NCBI GenBank assembly: GCA_019637225.1
Contig: JAHBWC010000059.1
Coordinates: 1-55,026, forward strand
DNA length: 55,026 nucleotides
DNA from: Labilithrix sp.
GTDB lineage: Bacteria; Myxococcota_A; Polyangia; Polyangiales; Polyangiaceae
Reading direction: 5' to 3'
Part shown: piece after piece, positions 33,501 to 41,994 of the stretch
Numbering within the stretch: position 1 is the stretch's first letter
How the letters are laid out: each line of letters starts with the position of its first letter
Program-made: the position numbers and the translations under genes
The notes under the pieces: model-generated
The model's database searches: none
What the model saw: only the letters and a program-made list of their open reading frames with translations
What the model was told of the DNA's origin: nothing

Positions 33501-34166
33501 CAGCCCGTGCACCGCGTCGGTCTTGCCGCCCTCGACCGCGGCTCGAGATCCCGAGACGTGCACGTTCACGTCGAGCGCGCCGAGCTCCGGCAGCCCGCGG
33601 AGCGGCAGCACGTAGGCCGCGCCGAGCTCCACCGCCTCGGCGTACGTGACGATGAGCTCCTTCGTCCCGCGCGCGGGGATCGGGAAGACGCGGGCGGAGA
33701 ACTCGTTGCCCGCGCCCTGCTCCATCAGCGCGGGGTCCTGCTTCCTGTGGAGGAAGTCCTCGTAGGCCTGGCGCGCCGCCTGCTTCTCGACGACCTCGCC
33801 CTCTTGCCAGGCGTCGCCGACCTTCATCGCGAACCGGCTCAGCGACGCGCCCTGAGGCAGCGTGATCCGAAAGGTCCCCTCGAGGACGCGGTCCTCCGGG
33901 TTCTCGAACGTGAGGTGCAGCTCCGTGAGCGCCAGCGGGTCCTCGACCGCCGCCTCGGCCCGGAGGGCGACGAGCTTGAGGCCCGTGCCGTCGGACGCGG
34001 TCAGCCGGACTGGCACCTCGGCCCCCGCGACGCCCTTCGACGCGTCGATGAGCGCGACCGGCGCGATGTCGATGCGCGGGCCGTCGCCCTTCGCCTTGTA
34101 CACGCCGATCGCAGCGGCGATCGCGGTGAAGCCCAGCGCGCTATAGAGCAGCGTCTTGTCGTGCAT
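30564..34166 (-). CDS. Large envelope protein: VIT + VWA + AgmX/PglI C-terminal-like + TPR + DUF2135
   Basis: 1200 aa. One TM at about 7-23 then a periplasmic body. Order: VIT domain (about 60-190; ENPEDRVLEGTFRITLP, QAYEDFLHRKQDPALMEQG); VWA domain (about 260-420) with MIDAS-like DTSAS and LLTDG; a low-complexity Ala/Gly/Pro region; an AgmX/PglI C-terminal-like domain (about 775-870; VMRAAVPHLRACYTSEL ... DGAPGSDTFKGCL type with paired Cys); TPR-like helices (about 890-1040); and a YfaP-like DUF2135 domain (about 1075-1175; NWETDANDVDFHI). The combination suggests a surface or periplasmic adhesion or assembly factor, perhaps linked to motility or contractile machines. No direct function known. 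Confidence 0.88.
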   Translation of the reverse strand: MHDKTLLYSALGFTAIAAAIGVYKAKGDGPRIDIAPVALIDASKGVAGAEVPVRLTASDGTGLKLVALRAEAAVEDPLALTELHLTFENPEDRVLEGTFRITLPQGASLSRFAMKVGDAWQEGEVVEKQAARQAYEDFLHRKQDPALMEQGAGNEFSARVFPIPARGTKELIVTYAEAVELGAAYVLPLRGLPELGALDVNVHVSGSRAAVEGGKTDAVHGLHQRRFTPAGDFVVDGKRIPRSPGLRSGNLAITRVVPFASSRPEAVGSAVVLVDTSASRGLGIAEQARTLQAILAKLPGDTSVTVACFDQEVVPVFTGKAGGFGEREVKTIIARGALGASDFEQAIGWAAEEAKKTKASRVILLTDGVATAGETDGQKLKTKVEDLRGAGVARMDAIAIGGIRDDGFLRTVVRGVLDRDGVVLDAKLGADALARRLGEATSSGVAVKVEGAKWSWPDKLDGLQAGDEVLVYAELDGEAAGTQAVRVDVGGQEFRPDLRAIDRPLVERAWAQAKIQSLVEAPLESPAATKQQIIALSTRHRVLSPHTALLVLETDWDYRRFNIDRTATVDILAIQDGRVAVTQGARAWEAERNKVLFAPPPPAKGRATGGSASRTRDEASPEAPAAAPPAAIATATAAASAAVAQAPAEETESSPAADGNLRGPTDAPGLGLGGIGEGGGGRGGDNGDLAGSAGAIGHGDSQGLRRSAPVAPLAEPRADARASASRPTTVTRCAPGDPLCADLDAQPRPAASAAGPVGESAAANAGAVRPGTLTIEGGIAADEVQRVMRAAVPHLRACYTSELGRGSSVSGRLAIRFTLDKSGDVRSADLTDAPGSDTFKGCLSAVAKSLRFTAPGSGDARFTQTFDLVGGGGNVATAPSDAPKALPFEGRFKVVMEALQRGDKAGALDEANRWHADQPGDVLSLVALGEVFEAKNDLKSAARAYGSILELFSFRADSRRFAGERLERLADARALALAVDTYGKAAEQRPDHPASHRLYAFALLKQGDHEKAFEAMKKGATRSYPMGRFRGVDRILKEDLGLVAAAWIHAQPSRAGEIKAKLRDAGGTEESGPSLRFVLNWETDANDVDFHIRDGKGGHAYYSQMRLASGGELYADVTTGYGPECFTIRGSRDQRAYPYTLQAHYYSRGPMGYGMGKLQVLEHDGNGGLSFEERPFVVMIDRAYVDMGTVEASTKLAAAR

Positions 34167-34408
34167 TTTCGCGTGTTCCTCGGGTCTCGACGGGCCCTGC
34201 CCGGCACCTTCCGCCGCAACGACGGGCAGAGGCCGGTCCGCGGCCGTCCCCTACGGACGGACGACGAGGGAAAAAGTTCCGATCGCCCCCGCCGAGGACC
34301 ATGCAAGCACGTCCCCGTCGAACGGGGGAGACGATCGCGCCGATCCGCCGGGGTCGGCCGCGCGGGCGCCGAGGACGCGCCGGCGAGCGGCTCTTGGAGG
34401 CGATGCGC

Positions 34409-37003
34409 TCAGCGCCCGCGTCGGTCGAGCCTCGCGCGGAGGGCGTCCGCGGCCTCCCACTCGGGCGCGACCATGCCGCCGATGGCCTCGTTGACGTCAC
34501 CGTACGCGGCCGCGATCTCGTGAGTGAACTCGCCGGCGCGGACGCGGAGGCGCTCGCCGTACTCGTCGGTCTTCTGCGGGACGGTGACCTTCGTGTAACC
34601 GGTGCCGGCCTGCACCGTCGCGCGCCCGATCACCTCGCGGTGATGGCCGAGGAGCTCGAGCGTCACCGGGCCGAGCGTCCGCGTGCTGCGGACGGCGAAG
34701 GTGCGGCCGTTCTCGGGGCCGTCGACCGAGAGGATGGCCAGCGGCGGCGCGGCGAGCGCCGGCGCCGTGTAGCTCGCGGCCCACGGCTCGCGGAGGTCTT
34801 TGAGCTTGGCGGCGTCCTCGTCCTTGAGGCGCCGGTTGAGCGGCGCGACGTGCTCGAACCCGCGCGCGACGGGCCCGACCATGACGCGCGGGGCGCCCCC
34901 GACGTCGACCACGAAGAGGCCGAGGCGAGGATTGCTGGCGCCGGCGTAGACGACCGCGTTCGCGTTCGACGACGAGAACCAATCCGCGAGGAAGCCGTGC
35001 TCGTCGAACGCGAGGCCGGCGTGGAGGAAGAGGTCGAAGTACCAGCCGTCGAAGCTCCCCGGCCCGTCCGAGGACGGCGGGACGATCTCGACGACCATCG
35101 AGAGCCAGCGCCTCTCCTCCTCGGACAGCTCGCGGCCTGCGAGCTCGTCCTTCACGATCGCGATCAGCACGGTCATCGTCGACTCGAGGCGCGCGAAGTA
35201 CGCGCTCCGGTCGGCCGCGTCGTCGTCGGTGGCGGCGATGGCCTTCATCGCCTCGGCGCCTCGGCGCGCGTAGGCGACGAGCCCCTCGTAGACGGCCAGC
35301 GCGGGCTCGACGTAGCCGTCCGGCACCTCGCAGCCGCCCTGATCGTACGCCTGCCCGGCCAGCAGCACGTAGTTGTGCCGGATCTGGCCGTAGGCCGCGA
35401 TCGCCGAGTTGACGCGGTAGTCCTGAAAGGCGGTCGTCCTCGTGAACGACGGCAGCGTGCCGGGCGGCGTCACGCCGAGCCCGCGCACCGCGCCGAGCCA
35501 CGCCGCGTACATGTCCGTCGGCGGGACCGCGGCGAGGAGCGCGCGCCCCGCGTCGAGCTTCCCGCCGAGGGCCGGGAACGCCGCGAGGTCCTTCGCGAGC
35601 CAGGTCTTCGCGCGATCGTGCCCGAGCATGAAGGCCACGTCCGCGAAGCTGGGCATCGAGCGGTCGGCGACGTGCGCGTGCACGAGCGGCGTCTCCGCCT
35701 GGGCGTCGGCGACGACGCGCGGGCCGAGCATCGTCGCGATCGCGGGCAGCGGCGTCGAGCCCTGCGGCATGTAGTGGAGCTGCGCGGTGCGCTGGAAGCT
35801 CGAGCCGATCCGCGCCCTGAGCTTGTCGGCCGAGTCCGGGACGGAGAGCGTCGTGATGCCCGCCTGCTTCTTCAGCGCGAGGAGCGCGCGCAGCGAAACG
35901 TCCTCGCGCCGCCCGGCGAAGTGCGTCCAGGTGGACTCGAAGACGTCGAGCTCGTCGAGGACCTTCGCGCGCTCGGCGAGGTCCGCGAGCGCCAACGCGA
36001 GCACCGCCTCGCGCGGCGTCTCCTCGGGGTTCGGCTTGAAGCCGGGCTGGGAGCTCCGCGACCCGCGCGACACGAGGTTCATCTCGAGGCGTGAGAGCCA
36101 CATCGTCGCGCGGAACCAGCGCTCGAGCTCCTCGCTGTGGGCGTAGTGACCGCGCGGCGCGAACTGCGAGAAATCGATGACGCGCGGGCGCCCGAAGAGC
36201 GTGACCGTCGTGAGCCCGCCCGAGGCGGCGCGGGCGCTCGCGATGAGCGCGCTCGCCTCGCTGTCCGTGCCGAGCGCCGACGTCACCGACTCTTCTGCGA
36301 GGAGCGAGCGCGCCACCGTCAAGTAGACGTCGGCGTCGCGCGCGATCTCCGGCGGGTAGTCGCGCACCTTCGCGAGCGCGTCGTGCATCTGCATGAGGAC
36401 GCCGACGAGGCGCGGCATGAGCGCCGTCTCGGTCTGTTCGAGGATCGCGTCGTTCGATCGGAAGACGGAGTGGAGGATCGCGTCGGCCGAGACGTAGGTC
36501 GGGAGCTGGGACTGGTAGATGTCGTGGAGGGCGTCGGCGTAGCCGCGCGTCGCGAGGCGCGCCGGCACGACGAACCCGTTCTTCGCGAGCATCGCCTTCT
36601 CGGCGGTCGTGAGCGCGTAGCGGTCCGCGACGAGCTTGGTGTACTTCGGCGGCGTCTTGCGATCCCACGGCGTCTTGGCGCCCGCGGCGTCGGCGCGACG
36701 ATCGGCGGCGACGATCGCCCGCGCCGCACGATCGAGGTTCTCGCGGACGGGCTCGCACAGATCCGCCGGATCGCGCCGCCGTCGCGGCTCGTTCCACCAG
36801 GACACCGGCGTCGGGAGAGGGAGCGCCGAGCCGCCGCTCGCCGGTCCGCCGGAGTCGCCGTCCCCGGCGTCGCCCGGCACGCTCGCCGGAGCCGCAGGGC
36901 TCGAGCGAAGGGCCTCGCGAGGAGCGGGGCAGCCAGCGACCAGGGCTGCCGCGAGCGAGAGAGCGACGAGGAGTGACCGTGTGCGAGCCATCGTCTTCCC
37001 CAT
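34409..37003 (-). CDS. DUF3160 lipoprotein
   Basis: 864 aa from ATG 37003; ATG 36991 (preceded by GGGGAAG) is an equally possible start. Signal SLLVALSLAAALVAGC, lipobox VAGC (Cys25 from the first start). A Pro/Gly/Ser linker follows, then DUF3160 from about 130 onward: YALTTAEKAMLAKNGFVV, QLPTYVSADAILHSVF, DAILEQTE, and C-terminal WSF-like GLFVVDVG and RVMVGPVARGFEHV. Proteins of this family are long, helical and exported; the biochemical role is unknown. The 242-bp gap to the next minus gene contains no gene that I can support. Confidence 0.85.
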   Translation of the reverse strand: MGKTMARTRSLLVALSLAAALVAGCPAPREALRSSPAAPASVPGDAGDGDSGGPASGGSALPLPTPVSWWNEPRRRRDPADLCEPVRENLDRAARAIVAADRRADAAGAKTPWDRKTPPKYTKLVADRYALTTAEKAMLAKNGFVVPARLATRGYADALHDIYQSQLPTYVSADAILHSVFRSNDAILEQTETALMPRLVGVLMQMHDALAKVRDYPPEIARDADVYLTVARSLLAEESVTSALGTDSEASALIASARAASGGLTTVTLFGRPRVIDFSQFAPRGHYAHSEELERWFRATMWLSRLEMNLVSRGSRSSQPGFKPNPEETPREAVLALALADLAERAKVLDELDVFESTWTHFAGRREDVSLRALLALKKQAGITTLSVPDSADKLRARIGSSFQRTAQLHYMPQGSTPLPAIATMLGPRVVADAQAETPLVHAHVADRSMPSFADVAFMLGHDRAKTWLAKDLAAFPALGGKLDAGRALLAAVPPTDMYAAWLGAVRGLGVTPPGTLPSFTRTTAFQDYRVNSAIAAYGQIRHNYVLLAGQAYDQGGCEVPDGYVEPALAVYEGLVAYARRGAEAMKAIAATDDDAADRSAYFARLESTMTVLIAIVKDELAGRELSEEERRWLSMVVEIVPPSSDGPGSFDGWYFDLFLHAGLAFDEHGFLADWFSSSNANAVVYAGASNPRLGLFVVDVGGAPRVMVGPVARGFEHVAPLNRRLKDEDAAKLKDLREPWAASYTAPALAAPPLAILSVDGPENGRTFAVRSTRTLGPVTLELLGHHREVIGRATVQAGTGYTKVTVPQKTDEYGERLRVRAGEFTHEIAAAYGDVNEAIGGMVAPEWEAADALRARLDRRGR

Positions 37004-37217
37004 CGCGGAGCCCCCAGAAATCGTGACGCGCCCTGTCCCCCCGCTTCGGTCACGCGCTCCCCGACGCACCCGCGGCCGGCGCTTGCGCAACCGTCGCTCC
37101 GCCGGGGTGGGGCGCGGCGAGGATCCGGGCCTTTGTGCTTCTTGGATCGTCCGTGGACCAGATCATCGCCCGGAAGGCCTTCTGGAGCCCGGCATACATC
37201 GTGCGAAAGCGTAGGAC
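37004..37217. other. Divergent promoter region between two lipoprotein genes
   Basis: 214 bp. It should hold promoters for the DUF3160 gene (minus) and the 569-aa lipoprotein (plus). No clear -10/-35 pair or operator was found by eye. Confidence 0.35.
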
Positions 37218-38927
37218 GTGGCGCTCGCTCCCCTTCGGCTGCTTCGCTCCCTCTTCCCGCTCCTCGTGGTCCTCGCGCTCGCGTGCGTGGGCTGCGCCGA
37301 CGAGGCGTTCGAGGACTCGGCGAGCTCCCGATCGGCCTCGAGCGAGGGACCGGTCGCGAAGCAGGCCGCCGACAAGCTGAAGGCCGCCGTCGAGAAGAAG
37401 GACGCCACCGACGTCCGCCTCGGACGCGCGCTCGCCCGCGTCTCGCCGATGATCACGGTCGAGCAGAACCGCGCGTTCGTGAACGCGTTCCAGGCGCTGC
37501 CCGACGTGCGCGCGGTCTCGGTCGACTACCACGCGCGGGCGTCCGCCCTCGACGCCGAGCTCCGGCGCATCCTCGCGAGCGACTCCGAGCGCGCCGCGGT
37601 GATGGACGGCCTCACGCTCGCGGGCACCGACTACATCGTCTACGGCCCCGACGATCTCTTCGACGGCTACGCGCTGCTCGCGCAGTCGCCGTCGGCGTCG
37701 GGCGCCTTGAGCTTCGCGGCGCGCCTGCTCGCGGGCGATCCGAAGCTCGCGGCGATCCGCGCCTCCGACAAGGAGATCGTCGAGCGCATCCTCATCCCCG
37801 CGCTGCCCGGCGCGTACTTCGAGAAGCTCCTCACGAGCGGATCGACGACCCAGGCGACCTCGCTCACCAAGCAGATCCTGAGCACGGGCGGGAGCAAGCT
37901 CCGCTCGGTCGCGCGCTGGCTCGACACCCACGACAAGCTGACGGGCAACGACATCACCGCGGACACGATCGACGTCTCGGGGCGCTCCGTCGGCGAGGCG
38001 CTCCGCGGCGTCGCCGCGGTGATGGCGATCTGGGAGCTCGGCGGCGACCTCGCGCGCGGCGACGTCGACGCGCTGATCCAGGGCTTCGTGAAGGGCGGCC
38101 CCCAGGCGGTCGGCGGCCTCGCGTCGGCGACGTCGCTCTTCCGGCGCGTGCTCCTCGGCATCGACGAGACGCCGCTCGCCGACAAGATCGTGAAGTACTC
38201 CGGCAACCTGGCGAAGGGGATCTCGTTCGTCTCGACGATCTTCTCGCTCATCGACAACGCCGGGCAGTGGAACGAGAGCGTGGCCGCCAAGGTCCGCGTC
38301 GCCGGCGACCTCGTCGCGCTCGGCGCGAGCGTGCTCGCCCTCCTCAGCGTCGGCGGCCCCGCCGGCCCGATCCTCGCGACCGTGGCGGTCGGCATTCACC
38401 TCCTCGCGGACTGGCTGGAGAGCCGCGCGATCGCCGCGCAGGAGCGGAGCGATCTGGTCGCCTGCCTCCCGTCGACCAACGTAGGCACCGTGCTGGTCGA
38501 CCGGATGCTGGGCTCGCACCCGGCGCTCGTCCGCATCCTCACCGAGACCGTGAAGCTCTCTCCGACCGATCTCCAGTGGTTCATGACGGTCTACCCCGAG
38601 GCGGTCGCGAAGGACTCCTACACGCCGCTCCAGTACATCGGCGTCCAGGTGACGCAGAAGCTCTTCGACCTCGACGGCGGCGAGACCCGCGGGATGCTCG
38701 CGGCGGTCGTCGGAGCCGAGAGCGACGCGCAGAAGAAGACGCAGATGCTCGACATGTTCCTCCGCGGCATCGAGTACGGCCAGGGCTGGAACGGCGACAT
38801 CACGAAGGCCCAGGCGCTCGCGTGGCTCGATCGCGAGGCGACCAGCGAGACCTCCGGCCGCCCCGCGGAGCGCGCGCTCCGGCAGGCCGCCTTCAAGAAC
38901 GCCCGCGCGCACCTCGCGACGCGCTGA
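37218..38927 (+). CDS. Lipoprotein of unknown family with hydrophobic Gly/Ala-rich core
   Basis: 569 aa. Signal LLVVLALACVGC, lipobox CVGC (Cys26). Mostly helical, with many DKEIVERI-type amphipathic stretches. A central stretch of about 120 residues (about 255-400) is rich in Gly, Ala, Val and Leu, ending in two near-membrane-length hydrophobic runs (AGDLVALGASVLALLSVGG and GPILATVAVGIHLLADW). This helical hairpin is seen in pore-forming or polymorphic-toxin-like proteins, but also in channel-less scaffolds. I do not recognise the family, and no immunity-like partner is adjacent. Confidence 0.8.
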   Translation: MALAPLRLLRSLFPLLVVLALACVGCADEAFEDSASSRSASSEGPVAKQAADKLKAAVEKKDATDVRLGRALARVSPMITVEQNRAFVNAFQALPDVRAVSVDYHARASALDAELRRILASDSERAAVMDGLTLAGTDYIVYGPDDLFDGYALLAQSPSASGALSFAARLLAGDPKLAAIRASDKEIVERILIPALPGAYFEKLLTSGSTTQATSLTKQILSTGGSKLRSVARWLDTHDKLTGNDITADTIDVSGRSVGEALRGVAAVMAIWELGGDLARGDVDALIQGFVKGGPQAVGGLASATSLFRRVLLGIDETPLADKIVKYSGNLAKGISFVSTIFSLIDNAGQWNESVAAKVRVAGDLVALGASVLALLSVGGPAGPILATVAVGIHLLADWLESRAIAAQERSDLVACLPSTNVGTVLVDRMLGSHPALVRILTETVKLSPTDLQWFMTVYPEAVAKDSYTPLQYIGVQVTQKLFDLDGGETRGMLAAVVGAESDAQKKTQMLDMFLRGIEYGQGWNGDITKAQALAWLDREATSETSGRPAERALRQAAFKNARAHLATR

Positions 38928-38963
38928 CCTCGGCGGCGCACGCCAACGGCGACGGCGGGACGG

Positions 38964-39017
38964 ACTCGGCGCGCGACGGACGTCGACTCGGCGCGCGACG
39001 GACGTCGACTCGGCGCG
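38964..39017. repeat. 22-bp tandem repeat, about 2.5 copies
   Basis: A 22-bp unit occupies 38964-38985 and 38986-39007 without change, with a partial third copy to 39017. The unit contains GACGTC. It lies 40 bp upstream of the beta-propeller cytochrome gene. Possibly slippage or paired protein-binding sites. Confidence 0.7.
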
Positions 39018-39058
39018 CCGCCGGAATCGCCTCGTCGACCTCGAGCGTTCTCGGGTCG

Positions 39059-41014
39059 ATGTTCCGTCGCGTCGCTCCTCTCTCGCTCCCCCACACGCTC
39101 ATCGCCGCCCTGTCCGTCGCGAGCCTCGCCGCCTGTGTGCGCGGGGCTCCGGACGACGCGCACCGGTCCGCCTCGACGCCGAGCGGCGCGCGCGCGAGCG
39201 CCGGCGCAGCCGCGCCGCCCGATGCCGTCCCGCCGAGCGCGCCGCCCCCCGCGGTCCGTCGCCTCGACGCGTCCCGCCAGGGCTCCGGCGTCCTGCTCGC
39301 CGATCTCGACGGTCGACGAGTCGCGTACGTCGCCGACGAGGACGGGTCGCTCGTCCGCGTGATCGACGTCGAGGCCGAGCGCGAGCTCTCCTCGTTCGCG
39401 CCGGGCGGCGCGCCGTCGACGATGGTGATGCTCCCGGACGGACGGCTCGTCGTGGCGGTGCGCGACGCGGGGCAGCTGCTCGTCCTCCGCGGCGGCGGAA
39501 CGGCGACGTCGCGCCTCGTGGTCGACACGCGCATCGACGTGCCGGCCGAGCCGGTCGGACTCGCGCTGTCGCCCGACGACGGCACGCTCGTCGCGACGAG
39601 CGGCTGGGGCCGAACCGTCACCGTGCTCGACGCGCACACGTTCACCCGCAAGGCCGAGCACGCCGTCGCACGGGAGCCGCGCGCCGTCGTCATCTCCGCC
39701 GACGGCAAGCGCGCGTTCGTCTCCCACGCCGTCGGTCAGTCGCTCGACGTCCTGCCGCTCGACGGCGGCAAGCCGGGCAAGCCGCTCAACCTCGGCGGCA
39801 CCGAGGAGATCTTCGGGCGCGGGGGGATGCCCGAGTCGCAGGGGCGCGTCGCGTGTCAGGGCTTCGCGCTCGCGAAGACGGAGACCGGACGCGTCTTCGC
39901 CCCGCACGTCCTCGTCTTTCCCGGCGAGCCGGAGGTCTCGTCGGGGTACGGCGGCGGCGACGAGGGGCGTGAGTCCGAGGTCTTCCACGTGCCCGTGATC
40001 GACGAAGACTCCGCTACGATCGTCGGCGAGTCGCGGACGCTCCGCGCCGGCCTCGCCGGCACTGCGCGCTGCGCGCTGCCGCGGGCGGCGGTCACCGGGC
40101 GCGCGGGCCTCTTCGTCACGTGCCTCGGCGAGGACAGCGTCGTGCTCCTCGACTCCGACGCGATCAACCCACACGACGTGAGGGTCAAGCAGTGGTCGGT
40201 CCCCGCCGGACCGACCGCGATCGCCCTCGACGAGGAGCGCGACCGCGCGATCGTCTGGTCGCAGTTCGCCCACGCGCTCACGACGATCGCGATCGGCGAG
40301 GGCGGCGACGGCGCGACGCCCCCGTTCGCGCTCTCGAGCCTCACGCTCGTGCGCGAGCACGAGGACGCGAAGGTCGAGCGAGGCCGCGTGCTCTTCCACG
40401 CGACCACCGACACGCGCATCTCGAGTGACGGCCGCGCGTGCGCGAGCTGCCATCCCGACGGCCGCGACGACACGCTCGTGTGGTCTTCGCCGAAGGGGCC
40501 GCGCCAGACGCCGATCCTCGCCGGACGCCTCGACGGCGCCGCACCGTTCGGCTGGAACGGCGACGCGCCCGACGCCTCGTTGCACGTGGTCCAGACCGTG
40601 AAGCGCCTCGGCGGCACGGGCCTCGAGGGTGAGGACAAGGAGGCGCTCATGGCCTACGTCCGCGCGATGCGCGCTCCGCCCGGCAAGGTTGGACGCGCCG
40701 CGCCGGATGCGATCGAGCGCGGGCTCGCGATCTACCAGTCCGAGCAGGCCGGGTGCGCGAGCTGCCACGGCGCCGGGGGCGACATGCCCGACGGCGCGCA
40801 GCACGACGTCCGGAGCCGCGCCGGCGCGGACACGCAGGCGAAGTTCGACACGCCCTCGCTCAAGCTCGTCGGCGGCTCGGCGCCCTACTTCCACGACGGG
40901 CGCTACCCGGACCTCAAGACGCTGCTCGTGAAGTCCGACGGCAAGATGGGCCGCACGAAGCACCTCTCGCCGTCCGACCTCGCGGACCTCGAAGCCTACC
41001 TGGAGACGCTATGA
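39059..41014 (+). CDS. Lipoprotein beta-propeller fused to dihaem cytochrome c domain
   Basis: 651 aa from ATG 39059. Lipobox LAAC (Cys22). Residues about 70-440 are YVTN/WD-like beta-propeller repeats (VGLALSPDDGTLVATSGWGRTVTVLD, AVVISADGKRAFVSHAVGQSLDVL). Residues about 440-651 are a MauG/CCP-like region with two haem sites, CASCHPDG (about 463) and CASCHGAG (about 566). Late motifs TPSLKLVGGSAPYFHDGRYPDLKTLL and KHLSPSDLADLEAYLETL are typical of this family. It likely acts in periplasmic electron transfer or peroxide reduction. ATGA overlap with the next gene. Confidence 0.88.
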   Translation: MFRRVAPLSLPHTLIAALSVASLAACVRGAPDDAHRSASTPSGARASAGAAAPPDAVPPSAPPPAVRRLDASRQGSGVLLADLDGRRVAYVADEDGSLVRVIDVEAERELSSFAPGGAPSTMVMLPDGRLVVAVRDAGQLLVLRGGGTATSRLVVDTRIDVPAEPVGLALSPDDGTLVATSGWGRTVTVLDAHTFTRKAEHAVAREPRAVVISADGKRAFVSHAVGQSLDVLPLDGGKPGKPLNLGGTEEIFGRGGMPESQGRVACQGFALAKTETGRVFAPHVLVFPGEPEVSSGYGGGDEGRESEVFHVPVIDEDSATIVGESRTLRAGLAGTARCALPRAAVTGRAGLFVTCLGEDSVVLLDSDAINPHDVRVKQWSVPAGPTAIALDEERDRAIVWSQFAHALTTIAIGEGGDGATPPFALSSLTLVREHEDAKVERGRVLFHATTDTRISSDGRACASCHPDGRDDTLVWSSPKGPRQTPILAGRLDGAAPFGWNGDAPDASLHVVQTVKRLGGTGLEGEDKEALMAYVRAMRAPPGKVGRAAPDAIERGLAIYQSEQAGCASCHGAGGDMPDGAQHDVRSRAGADTQAKFDTPSLKLVGGSAPYFHDGRYPDLKTLLVKSDGKMGRTKHLSPSDLADLEAYLETL

Positions 41015-41838
41015 CCACCGCCACGATCGAAGCACGCGAGACCCGAAGCGAGGCGCCCCGAGGGCGCGGGACGTTCCTCCGGCGCTCGGGCCGGCTCGTC
41101 GCGTCGGCCGCCGTCGCGACGGCGCTCCTCGGAGCCACGCCCGCGACCGCGGGTGAGCGCTCCCTGCTCTCGTCGCTCCCGACCCTTCCGGCGCCGCGCG
41201 ATCGGACCGACCCTCCGAAGGACTACGGCGTGCCGGGGCTCGCCGTGAAGGAGCACACCAGCGCCGCGCGGACGTACCTCGAGCTCACGGCGGCCGGGTC
41301 CCAAGGCTACTGCATCGTCGACCAGTCCGGGCTGCGGCTCAAGACGTGGACGACCGAGACGGAGAACGACTCGACCGAGCTGTGGCGCCTCGTCGAGAAG
41401 GACGGGAGCGCCACGTTCGAGCGGACACGCTACGTGGTCGCGTCCTACCTCGCCAGCGCGTGGGTGAAGAGCAAGACGTCGATCGCGCTGCGCGAGATCA
41501 CGAAGGCGAACGGCGTCACGGTCTGGGGCTATCGCGACGCGAGCGGAGACGTCGTCTTGCTCGCGCGCGGCGTGACGAGCGGACGCGAGGTGCGCCCGGC
41601 GAAGCCCGAAGAGGGACTCGGCATCGACTTCGTCGCGTCGGAGTGCGGGTTCGGCGCGGCGCGCCTGGGCATCGGAGCCGCGAAGAACGGCGTGCTCGCG
41701 CAGCTTCGCGGCAAGCTTCCGCCCGTCGGTGAAGGCAAGGCGAAGGTCGTCCCGCAGTTCGTGGTCGACGGGACGTTGGCGAAGCTCGCGCGCGACCCCG
41801 AGCCGGTCCTCTCCGTCCGCGTTCGCCTGATGGAGTGA
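41011..41838 (+). CDS. Exported protein of unknown function, coupled to cytochrome gene
   Basis: 275 aa; ATG overlaps the cytochrome stop by 4 bp. N-terminus FLRRSGRLVASAAVATALLGATPATAG looks like a signal peptide; the paired Arg may indicate Tat export, fitting a haem-protein partner, but a Sec signal is not excluded. The mature part (about 45-275) is a beta-rich sequence with single Cys residues and no recognised domain. Probably a periplasmic partner of the dihaem protein. Confidence 0.75.
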   Translation: MTTATIEARETRSEAPRGRGTFLRRSGRLVASAAVATALLGATPATAGERSLLSSLPTLPAPRDRTDPPKDYGVPGLAVKEHTSAARTYLELTAAGSQGYCIVDQSGLRLKTWTTETENDSTELWRLVEKDGSATFERTRYVVASYLASAWVKSKTSIALREITKANGVTVWGYRDASGDVVLLARGVTSGREVRPAKPEEGLGIDFVASECGFGAARLGIGAAKNGVLAQLRGKLPPVGEGKAKVVPQFVVDGTLAKLARDPEPVLSVRVRLME

Positions 41839-41936
41839 CGCACAACGCGCAGCGTCATCCTCCCGTGTGGGGGTGTGAGCAACCCGTCACCCGCCCGTCA
41901 ACATCCGAACGGGCCACCGGCGCACCATGAGGACCG

Positions 41937-41964
41937 TTGTTTTCGCAGCGAATTCTCCTATCCA
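41937..41964 (+). promoter_or_regulatory. Promoter of the peptidylarginine deiminase gene
   Basis: TTGTTT (41937-41942), a 16-bp spacer, and TATCCA (41959-41964), inside the most AT-rich stretch of the region (about 41935-41990). Transcription would start near 41972, about 23 nt before the ATG at 41995. Confidence 0.45.
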
Positions 41965-41994
41965 ATACGGTCTAGTTATTGCTTCATCGCGCGC

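Noticed and set aside
30678..34523. 1281-codon plus-strand frame
   Set aside because: Antisense to the VIT/VWA protein; composition is Arg/Ala/Asp/Glu repeats with no domain.
38964..39017. Possible CRISPR array
   Set aside because: The 22-bp units abut directly with no spacers and only 2.5 copies.
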